DNA from: Argentina anserina
Taxonomy: Eukaryota > Streptophyta > Magnoliopsida > Rosales > Rosaceae
Direction: 5' to 3'
NCBI RefSeq assembly: GCF_933775445.1
Contig: NC_065874.1
Location: forward strand, 17,255,001 to 17,319,000
Length of the DNA stretch: 64,000 nt
A model generated the notes under the pieces. It made no database searches. It was not told the DNA's origin and saw nothing but the letters and a program-made list of their open reading frames with translations. Below, one piece after another: positions 55,449 to 64,000 of this stretch. The position numbers and the translations under genes are program-made. The stretch's first letter is position 1. The number at the start of each line of letters is the position of its first letter.

Positions 55449-57196
55449 CATGCCTGGTAGTTTCACTCATTAACGTCCCAAATGTCCTACTAATTAGCCT
55501 GCATTAAGCTTCATAAATGCGTACTCGCTAGCTAGTAAAAGAAACTAATATTGATCTCCCATTGATCATCAAAGATAACCATGGAGACTCATAAAACCCT
55601 GATTCAGCTGGGGTCGACAAAGGACTTCACGTTGCACATGGAACAGTCAATCCTGACATTTGTTCTATGAAGTAATAAATATACGTGTTCCCTGATCCAG
55701 TATTACTGAGGCCGACTTAAATTAGTTCGGTGATGATCTGAAGCTATCATCGTCATCGTAAACCTACACTAGTTGAAAGACTGTCTGCAACTTCTTGTTC
55801 AATAGTTGGGGCATTTGGTGCAGTTTTGATCACAGGTCAGACCAATTCAATTACTCCGCCAAACAAAACTTGAAAGAGAAATGAATTCTTGCTCGCAATT
55901 CATATCATGCAACAGGAATAGTATCGAGCAAAGACGTCCTGTAGTATACGTTTTAAAAACCTATGCCATTTTTTTTTTTAAAAAGATGGAAATCAAAGCT
56001 AATCGTTTATGTTAAATTTGTGTTTAGGATGTAATTAAGAAAAAAAAGTATTTAGTTTTACCAACCAGACCAAATATACGTACCAACAAGAACTTGAGTT
56101 CGATCAGTTATGGAGTGTCCAGAATATACCTCTTGTTGTAAGATTTCATTTTGGGACCTTGGGAGTTGGGGGAATACTAATATGTGATATTTTTCTTCTT
56201 TTGGTGGTACATATTCTTCTAGCAACTGGCTGGTGTAAATATCAAGTATACAAGTTTCATACGATGGCCAAGAGTGTTGTTGTTCAATGTCGAGTATGTT
56301 CATTCAAGCTTATATCCATTCAGAGCAATGATAGGCAGACTCAAAATTTTACGCATCAATGGCCTCAAATCCTAGCCTATGTGTCATGCTATGTAAGTAA
56401 TTACAAATTCTTAATTATAATTCCACATAATATATCATGCCAAATCATAATAGTGGTGTAATACCAAATTCACCCCTTTATTTCCTATATAAGAATCAAT
56501 GACATTATGAATTTAATCGTATGATGAAAATAAATTTTACGAGATAATAGTAACTTTTAATTTTCTTCCTTAAAAACTCTCCTAAAAATTTTCTTTTCAA
56601 ATAATATTACATGAAAATAGGATAAATTAAGAAACATAAGTAAATTGAATTTGTAAGATTGATGTTCACGATCTGTATATGTATATACACAAGACCATTG
56701 TATGTATTTACACACTCTGAACTCATACACATGTATTGATGAGTGTGCAAGTGTAGGTATTGATCCGTCATATTATATGCAATGTGATATCTGATGTGTC
56801 ATTTAAAATAATAATATTCTGTTGTGTTTAACCTAAGCATAAGTTTATAAAAGAAATTATCAATCTTTAGTCTGTATAAATATTTCTGATATATAACTAT
56901 ATATAGTTATTAAATTTTAAAAGGATAGAGATGTCCTTCTATTTTAGTTTTACATGACTGAATTTTGAAATTTAGTGACGTGTATAGATGACATGACATG
57001 CCAACTAAAATTAAAGTCATTGAGACCTAAGATTTTGACGCCAACGATCATTTTCCAACATGTAAATATTAAGAGGTAAAGTTGAGATTCTTACGTAGTC
57101 GTTGTTCTTAGGTTTAGATCTTAAACAAATACGGTAAATAGTTTCATCTGGTAGACCTATGGAAAGGAGTACTATCTAACTTTGTCCTTAATCATG
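55449..57196. other. Intergenic stretch between B1 and the NLR remnant
   Basis: No supported gene. The minus frame at 56058-56303 (81 residues) shows no family features I recognise. Confidence 0.45.
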
Positions 57197-57681
57197 TCAG
57201 TCTAAAATCTTACAACGGCCATGACAAACCTTTTGTGGTAAATATGAGATACGTACGTCTGTTCTTATTTTGTAGGCTTGGCTTTGGAAATTGAGGAGTT
57301 TACAAATTGAAGATGACACTTCTTTTATGGTCTGGATGCCACTCAAGTTCAGAGGTATTAGGCGCTTAAGGGAGCTGATCCAGTTTAAGAGATTCCCCGC
57401 ACAATGCTCATACACACTACAGTGTGATAGATCCAACACTACGAGGGACGACAGATACTCAAATGTGTTGCTTGATATAAGCAATAATGCCTGGAACTTT
57501 AAAACACATTTTAAGGACTTCTCCAACATTTCATCATGAAAGCACCTAGTATTTGTTGTCCATTTTTTTTTTCCACAAAATTCATCCTCCCCTCGTTTTG
57601 ATCAGTTGCTGCACAATGATATCATGTATCTTGCACTTGTAGACTCCCACATCAAATCGTCTTGTGTCCACAATTTCAACC
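57197..57681 (-). pseudogene. NLR (NB-ARC/LRR) resistance-gene remnant
   Basis: On the minus strand, a segment reads VEIVDTRRFDVGVYKCKIHD followed by IIVQQLI, corresponding to the end of the ARC2 domain with its MHD-type motif (here IHD). After a stop and a frameshift an LRR segment follows: FEYLSSLVVLDLSHCSV, then SLKRLIPLNLSGIQTIKE and VSSSICKLLNFQ. These are classic NLR leucine-rich repeats. The 16 bases at 63985-64000 continue the gene beyond the Copia insertion (minus strand reads LISMCLVEIVD-like across the junction). The NB-ARC domain would therefore lie beyond the window. Stops near 57592 and 57545 make it a pseudogene. NLR proteins are intracellular immune receptors. Confidence 0.72.
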
Positions 57682-57872
57682 TGTTAAGATTTGAGATTTA
57701 TTGAGTAAATGCTGAAAATGTAAAAGAACACTAAGAAGATTTGGAAGCTACATTGTTGATATTCTCATTGATTAGAAAATGAGGCTACAACAATTACATA
57801 TAGGACTCAGAATATAAAATGACAATTATGCCCCTGCGATATAATTGATATAAACCTAATATATTTCTAACA
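57682..57872 (-). repeat. 3' LTR of the Copia element, 191 bp
   Basis: Plus-strand text starts TGTTAAGATTTGAG and ends TTTCTAACA. A polypurine tract (minus strand TTGCGGGAGGG) adjoins it at 57873-57885. Confidence 0.9.
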
Positions 57873-59255
57873 CCCTCCCGCAAGCATATGCTAGGAACAA
57901 ACATTATGGTTGGATCAAATTACACACAATTATAGCCAAAATACAAGATACTTTCCCAATTCAAAAACCCAACAACATGATATCAAAAGAATAGTTGCAT
58001 CCAACTGGACATTCGGCTAATGTGATAAACAATAGAGCTCGCTGGAAAGCTACTAATCGTTATGGTGATAACAAAGGCAGTGCAGCAATAAGAGAAACAC
58101 ATCCCGGCAGTAGAGCAGCAAATGATAGAAAAACAGTAATACTTCTTCATATTTGACTAACTAATATTGAATAGAAAATGAAAAAACTACAAACCACTGC
58201 CACAGAGTGTGATGAACTCTACACCAAGCTGAGCATATAAGGGAGCAACCATGGAATAACTTTTAATAACGCCCATTGTATATGCGCAATTATAAACCAG
58301 CAGCTCAATATGAACTTATCTCCAAGACTCCAACATAGCAGAACCATTGAATCACTTCAGCAGCAAAATGACCAAATATCAATAAACCCAGGAAATTTAC
58401 AGCAAAATTTGAATATATCTCCCACAAATGAGCAAGACTAGCACCCATAGCCACACATTCAAACCATAATCTAACTTCGTCAATTTTTATTTTTATTTTT
58501 GACTTCATAGACTTTGATAAAAAGTAACAGCCAAATCAGGGAGAGAATCCTTAAATAAGTGTAGAGATGCCAAATTAGAAAGATAATACCGAATTCGCTG
58601 AAGAATTGATGCTAGCTGAGGTATGGGAGCACACTTCATCACCCTTCAAAGTTCAGAGTACACAAGCCAAAGCACAGAAAATTGAGCCCAGAGAGCAATA
58701 ATCGTGATATCAGAAGAGAGACCCACAAATCACCATCAAAATTTAATGATAACTCAGTATATTCACCTCCATATCTCCTCATCAACTGGTGCCTCCGACC
58801 CTTCAATCACAATGAGACCTTGCGCGGGCGACGAAGCCGGTCGCGACACAGAGCATGAAAACCAAAGAGACAACGAAAATCAAATCGGAAAAGAGAACAA
58901 GAGGCACTGGGCTTCTCCGATTAAAAGTTGCGCGACTTTGGTTTCTCAAGAATGGGCATAAAATCGATAGGATTGAGGCTAGGTTTTTGATGAAGACATA
59001 AAGATGGTGAAAGATACAGAACGAAGAAGAAAAGTCAGAAAAATTATGAACTGGTATTTCTTACGGAATGCATTCTAAAGGACATCGTATTCCTATTTAT
59101 TCTACTTAGTTCTTATGGACATGGACCATATCTATTGGGCTGAACTAGGCCTTCTTTTCTCCATCTTAACATCCCCCCTCAAACTAGTGCTTGGGGAACC
59201 AACTCAACCAAGAGCTAGTTTGCAGTAGAGAGTCCTTAATTTGGTACTAGTTTTA
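57873..59255. other. Copia internal 3' region with possible foreign LTR
   Basis: Contains no pol apart from a short RNase H end. At 59163-59180 the minus strand reads TTTGAGGGGGGATGTTAAG, which looks like a second polypurine tract followed by another LTR start (TGTTAAGATGG). A solo LTR or a recombination joint between two Copia elements is possible. The frame at 58704-58961 has no recognisable features. Confidence 0.4.
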
Positions 59256-59330
59256 TCAACCAGGAGGAATGAGGGGATGTGAATGCCGTAAAATGGTAGA
59301 CTCATAAGCTTGCCAACAATTGATGAGATG
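59204..59330 (-). pseudogene. C-terminal fragment of Copia RNase H
   Basis: Minus frame SLPFYGIHIPSFLLVDKTST then KLRTLYCKLALG resembles the end of Copia pol, where a 'xADxxTKxL...LRxKL' pattern is usual. It lies almost directly after gag, so most of pol has been deleted between them. Confidence 0.5.
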
Positions 59331-60650
59331 TTTATCTGGAGTCGAATGAAGTAGCCAAGTTCTTGGTGTTTGCACCTCAATTTTCTTGAGAGTTTGCTGC
59401 AAATGAGGCAAAGTAGGAACTGATTGGTTGACTTGTGACTGAGCAACACTGTTGTCTAGGGGTGTAGCAATGGAGGTCGGCTTTGGTTGAGTGCAAACAG
59501 AAGCAGACAAAGCTTTAGGTGTTGCACCAGTTGCATAACTCTTGGAAACATTTGGGGCTGCCGTTTCAGATGTGCCCTTCATCTTTATCTTTGTATTTCC
59601 CTGTATACCTTGCTGATAATTGGAGTTGTTCTGTTGCTTCTGTTCCCTGTAATGACAGCCATTTGCAAAATGACCAGGCCACTTACAGATCTGACATATC
59701 ACAGTAGAGCTAAAGGGGTCAATATGAGGTTGAGAGTTCCCTTGAGAACACCTGAACGCACTGTGACCAGGTTCCTCACAAAGCTGACACACAATAGAAT
59801 TGCTATTTTCTTGATAAGACCCTTGAGTGCAATTTGTAAGCCCACCAACTTGTGAAGAAAAAATCCCATATTGCACATTATTTTGAGAGAAGTGTTGTTG
59901 CCGAGGGAAGTTTCCATGTTGTTGTACTCTATTGTGATTAAGATTGGACTGCTGAATATTTGATGTGCTAGAACCATATTTTCCATATTGAGCAACATAA
60001 CTAGAAGAATAATGATACTGTGGTGGTACTGAGCTAAAAACCCCTCCACTACCTGTACTGTTATCATCTTGTGTGCTAGGAGAGGAATCATATGAACCGA
60101 GTCGAGTAACACAATCATGCAAGATAGAATCATTGTATTGAGGTAATGAAGGATATACAACACTATTATTAACCAAACCAGTACGAGGACAACAATGTCC
60201 ACGCTTCATTATTGCATCAATATTAGAGGAAGCAGGATAAGCATTAGTTTTAGTCATACCAGATTGAAAGCCTCCACCACATTGTTGAACCAAGTACTGT
60301 TGGGCTGAGAGTAATCACATGATATTGGATTCCGCCAATAAAGTTGACAAATCCTGCATTAACTTGTGGGCACAGAGGGTAGCCCAAAATTTTCACCCAG
60401 TTTTATGGGGTTAGATGGAGTTCTGAAATGATGTCCACCATTGTTTAGTAGCATGAAATTCATTGGTGAAAATGAAAGGCTCTTATGCTTTAGCTCCAAT
60501 TCAAACTCAGCAGACAAGAGTAAGGACCTAATTTCCTCCATTTCAATATCAATTTTTGCTCTAATAATCTGTCTAGTATGACCATAATCGATAGGAAGAC
60601 CCGCAATAATCAAATTCTTACTATCCTAATCATTTATCTCAACCCCTGCC
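59256..60650 (-). pseudogene. Copia gag, C-terminal part with two zinc knuckles
   Basis: Reading from 60650, the minus strand gives YLLRFKYMRDRLAA, then a frame (60613-60359) with IAGLPIDYGHTRQIIRAKID, and after a frameshift a long frame (60293-59256) rich in Gln, Asn, Ser and Tyr. It carries two knuckles of CX2CX4HX4C form: CQLCEEPGHSAFRC and CQICKWPGHFANGC (near 59790 and 59700). The long, low-complexity prion-like linker before the knuckles is unusual but known in some Copia gags. A Thr/Pro/Ser-rich tail follows. Confidence 0.8.
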
Positions 60651-60720
60651 GCAGCTAATCGATCTCTCATATATTTAAATCGCAATAAGTACTTGTCTAT
60701 TAATCTAGGCCTCATCATTT

Positions 60721-63187
60721 AGCCCGCAGATCTGAAAAACCCGCGGAGGCCCGTAAGCCCAATGAGTTTTTACTCGGCCCGGCCCGCAAGAAAGCCCGCC
60801 AAAACTCGTTTCCGTGGTTAGAGAACCGGGCTTAGATTATAAGTGTGAAACCCGGCCCGGCCCATAGGCCCGGCTCGCCAAAAGCCCGCAAGGCCCACCC
60901 CGTAAAAGCCTGCCAAATAATAAAATATTATACATACATATTTTTAGGTTTAGAATAAAATTATCGCATTATGAAGCAACTATATGAAGGAAACTTCTCG
61001 AGATCGATGGACACCAGCCGATATGATCGGTATATATTTTTAGTGACCCTGTAAAAAATTTATCTACAGTCAGAATTTCCGGTAAACCGAAAACAACACA
61101 ATATGCAGTAAAGGAATACCTATTACCAAAATGCGAACACTGAAAGCCGTTTGCATATCTGAAATCACCTAATTTTTGTCACCGATTATGTGCGGTCACA
61201 CCAAGGAAACTCATTTGGTAAAGCCCCGGTCAATGGGAATTTTAATATGTCAAAACGCCTCTTTTTTTATTAACCGTAGGTACAGACGGTCAAACAATGT
61301 TAAAACGGACGAAATTTTTATGAGTTCTCTAAATATATATACTGATCACATCTGTTGGTGTCGATCGACCATATTTCGAACTGGAGTTATCGTTCACCGA
61401 AGTGTCCACTAATGTATCATAACTTTTATATTAGGTTTATAATGAAACTATCGCAATAGGAAGCGACTATATGATGGAAACTTCTCGGGATCGATCGACA
61501 CCAGCCGATGTGATCGGTATATATATTTAGTGACCATGTAAAAATTTCATCCAATTCGGACCTTGTTTGACTGTCGGAATTTCCGGTAAACTGAAAACAC
61601 CACTAATATGTCTTAAAGGAGGACCCATTACAAATGTGCGAAACCCGAAAGCCGTTTGCATATCTGAAAACACCTAATTTTTGTTATCTATCGTGCATGG
61701 TCGCACTAAGGAAACCCATTTAGCAAAGCCTCGATTAATGGGGTTTTAGTATGTCAAAACGCCTCTTTTTTTATTGACCGTAGGTACGAACGGTCAAACA
61801 TGTCCAATACGGATGAAATTTTTACGGGGTCCCAAAATATATGTACCGATCACATCTACTGGTGTCGAGCGACCATATTTCGAACTGGAGTTGACGATCG
61901 CCTAAGTGTCCACTAATGTATCATAACCTTTATATTAGGTTTAGAATAAAACTATCGCATTATGAAATGACTATATGAAGGAAACTTCTCGGGATCGATT
62001 GACAGCAGCCGATGTGATCGGTATATATAATTAGTGACCCTATAAAAATTTCATCAAATTCGGACCTCATTTGACCGTCGGAATTTTTGGTAAATCGAAA
62101 ACACCACTAATATGTCATAAGGGATGACCCATTACAAATATGTGAACGCCGAAAGCCATTTGCATATCTGAAAATCACTTAATTTTTGTTACATATAACA
62201 TATCGTGCGCGGTCGCACTGAAGAAATCCATTTGGCAAAGCCCCGATCAATGTGGTTTCAATATGTCAAAATGCCTCTTTTTTAGTTGATCGTTGGTACG
62301 AATGGTCAAACCATGTCCAAAACGGACGAAATTTTTACGAGTTCCCTAAATATATATACCGATCACATCTGCTGGTGATCGACCATATTTCAAACTGGAG
62401 GTCGATCGCCGAAGTCTCCACTAATGTATTATAACCTTTTTTATATTAGGTTTATATTAAAACTATCTCATTATGAAGCGACTATATGAAGGAAGCTTCT
62501 CAGAATCGATTGACATCATCCGATGTGATCGGTATATATATTTAGTGACCATTTTAAAATTTTATCTAATTCGGACCTCGTTTAACCATCAAAATTTCCG
62601 ATAAACAAAAAACAACACTAATATGCCCTAAGGGTGGACACATTACCAAGATGCGAATGCAAAAAGCTATTTACATATTTGAAAATTCACCTAATTTTTA
62701 TCACCGATCGTACGTGGTCGCAACGAGGAAACCCATTTGGCAAAGCCCCAGTCGATGGGGTTTTATTATGTGAAAACGCCTCTTTTTTGGTTGACCGTAG
62801 GTACGGACAGTCAAACCATGTTCAAAACGGATGAAATTTTACAGGTTCCTAAATATATATATATATATATATCGATCACATCTACTGGTGTCGATCGACA
62901 ATATTTCGAAACTAGAATTTATTGGTGACTTTTTTTAGAATGTTTTCTAATAATTCTTTTATTGTTTCAAACCTTTTAAATTAGAATATTATGTTTTTTT
63001 TCTTCTAATACAAGCCTGCAAGGTCCGACCTGGTCCGCAAAAGCCCGTAAGGCCCGTTTTAGATGGACGGACTTGGATCTTCATATTTGTGAAAATACTC
63101 GGTCCGTCACTTATTTAAATGTACTGAGGCTCGGACCGGGCACGCTACTCATGGGTCGGGCCGAGCCGGGCCCGTTGACAAGCCCTA
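60721..63187. mobile_element. Insertion in Copia gag with 'GCCCG'-rich ends and four internal repeats
   Basis: Gag similarity breaks at about 60718 and resumes at about 63190. The inserted DNA starts TAGCCCGCAGATCTG and ends GGGCCCGTTGACAAGCCCTA, with further 'ggcccg', 'aagcccgcaagg' phrases in both ends that are inverted or direct repeats of each other. The ends resemble hAT-type non-autonomous elements (TAGGG..., GGGCC-rich), but no clean 8-bp duplication was found. No ORF of note. Confidence 0.6.
60944..62930. repeat. Four tandem repeats of about 490-510 bp
   Basis: Units begin with 'ttaggttta(g/t)aataaaa' at about 60944, 61431, 61935 and 62446. Each contains 'gaaggaaacttctcg', 'gccgatgtgatcggtatata', 'ttgcatatctgaaaa' and 'tcaaaacgcctcttttt'. 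Similarity is roughly 80-90% by eye. They are AT-rich except for scattered CGATCG motifs. Confidence 0.88.
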
Positions 63188-63621
63188 ATTGAGTCATGAC
63201 CTTTGTGAATGTTGTGTAATGCAGCCTTTAATCTCATAATATGAGGTTCAGAAACAATAACATATCTTTGTTTGAGAGTAAGCCATACCTCCAAAGATGT
63301 TTCACAACCAATTGCCAATATCAAAGCATCTGCAGAAAGTGAGGTTGAAAGCATGGAGCTGACTAAACTATCTTGTTGCATCCATTTTTCTCGAGCAGCA
63401 AAATTGTTGACGAGAGAGCCATCAACACCAACAAGAAATTGGGGTGGGCAAAGATGAGAACCTTCCCCAAATTTCAATAAACCATGACCACGAAGATGAT
63501 GTCGCATCAGAAAACCCCAGGCAGGGTAGTTAGTTTCGTCTAATTTGACAGAGATGGTGTTGCAGGTTGGAGTCGAATAAGCCATGTGCTTAAACAACAT
63601 AAATGAAAATGGCGAAGACAA
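63145..63621 (-). pseudogene. Copia gag, N-terminal part
   Basis: Minus frame contains ISVKLDETNYPAWGFLMRHH and LRGHGLLKFGEG, the start of the Copia gag domain (DUF4219/UBN2 type), then WMQQDSLVSSMLSTSLS and ILAIGCETSLEVWLTLKQRY and HNIHKGHDSI. From about 63189 the frame runs into the inserted element, so the C-terminal part is separated by 2.5 kb. Confidence 0.85.
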
Positions 63622-63772
63622 ATCGAAATTGAATAGAAGATTTGATTTTGAACTGGTAATTATACAAACTTTGATATTTCTAGGGTTTTGAAATTGGGGA
63701 TTTTTGATATGAAAAAACGATTGGATGTGAATTGCAGCGGAAGAACTGTAGTAGAGAGGAACAAGCCGCCAT

Positions 63773-63786
63773 GGGCTCTGATACCA
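63773..63786 (-). other. Primer-binding site of the Copia element
   Basis: Plus-strand 'gggctctgatacca' is the complement of TGGTATCAGAGCCC, the initiator-Met tRNA-type site adjoining the 5' LTR. Confidence 0.85.
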
Positions 63787-63979
63787 TGTTAAGATTTGAG
63801 ATTTATTTAAAGTAAATGCTGAAAATGTAAAAGAACACTAGGAAGGTTTGGAGACTACATTGTTGATATTCTCATTGATTAGAAAATGAGGCTACAACAA
63901 TTACATATAGGGCTTAAAATATAAAATAACAATTATGCCCTTGTGATATAATTATTATAAACCTAATATATTTCTAACA
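63787..63979 (-). repeat. 5' LTR of the Copia element, 193 bp
   Basis: Same start and end as the 57682-57872 LTR. The difference of about a dozen bases between the LTRs indicates a moderately old insertion, younger than Tat-I. Confidence 0.9.
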
Positions 63980-64000
63980 CAACCAAGCACATGCTGATTA

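Larger units (their letters stand above)
57682..63979 (-). mobile_element. Copia LTR retrotransposon, deletion derivative, inserted in the NLR remnant
   Basis: Two LTRs (57682-57872 and 63787-63979) are flanked by a perfect 5-bp duplication caacc (57677-57681 and 63980-63984). On the minus strand the LTR starts TGTTAGAAATATATTAGG. A primer-binding site ATGGTATCAGAGC follows the 5' LTR, the tRNA-Met-type site of Copia. gag is present (63621-63190 and 60650-59256), but protease, integrase and RT are missing; only an RNase H end fragment (about 59300-59204) remains. The two LTRs differ at about a dozen positions by eye. A further insertion (60721-63187) splits gag. The element is non-autonomous. 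Confidence 0.9.

Noticed and set aside
58704..58961. Plus frame of 85 residues
   Set aside because: Inside the Copia element, antisense to it, with low complexity and no features.
1..64000. tRNA, rRNA, CRISPR or bacterial operon features
   Set aside because: None seen by eye on either strand. The sequence is plant nuclear in character, and no cloverleaf or rRNA block was recognised.

Overview
The window looks like nuclear DNA of a flowering plant, most likely a eudicot and plausibly from the rose family. The reasons are AT-rich intergenic DNA, intron-poor plant-type genes (germin-like, S40/DUF584, Ole e 1-like, NLR) and densely nested LTR retrotransposons. The family-level placement is inference from protein flavour, not from a search. 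Only three genes look intact: a germin-like protein gene (23549-24174, +), an S40/DUF584 senescence-regulator-like gene (42363-43070, +) and a two-exon Ole e 1-like gene (52045-52786, +). Two further germin-like copies (minus strand) and one NLR copy (minus strand) are broken.

Layout. 70-13062 is one Ty3/gypsy element of the Tat type in minus orientation. Its LTRs (70-2102 and 10645-13062) are flanked by a 5-bp duplication, catac/catat. Each LTR carries its own insertion of one LTR-like family, called family A here (345-1965, +; 10813-12769, -), and a third copy (2908 to about 5260) sits in the internal region. This element lies against germin-like pseudogene 1 (13063-13436, -), whose promoter holds a solo LTR (13500-14381). 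A deletion-derivative CACTA transposon follows (16034-20813), then germin-like pseudogene 2 (20951-21588, -) and the intact germin-like gene.

A second Tat-type element (24471-35310, +) begins about 300 bp past the intact gene. It lacks its 5' LTR but retains gag, protease, RT, two RNase H regions, integrase, an antisense ORF, a 66-bp tandem array and the 3' LTR. 37153-41798 and 53122-55443 are two long LTR-like elements of a second family (B); the first contains a fourth family A copy (38001-40187). Between them lie the S40 gene, a long non-coding stretch, a Mutator-type foldback MITE (46765-47468), a local duplication and the Ole e 1-like gene. The right end (57197-64000) is an NLR pseudogene split by a Copia element (57682-63979, -). 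That Copia element has lost most of pol, and its gag is split by a further insertion carrying four repeats of about 500 bp.

Interaction of parts. The germin-like cluster has two dead copies facing one live copy, with transposons inserted at or near all three. Most element boundaries are supported by target-site duplications I could read directly. I found no operon-like or defence-like system. The most unusual things are the parallel antisense ORFs and 3' tandem arrays of the two Tat elements, the repeated insertion of family A with its conserved non-coding block, and the array-bearing insertion inside Copia gag.
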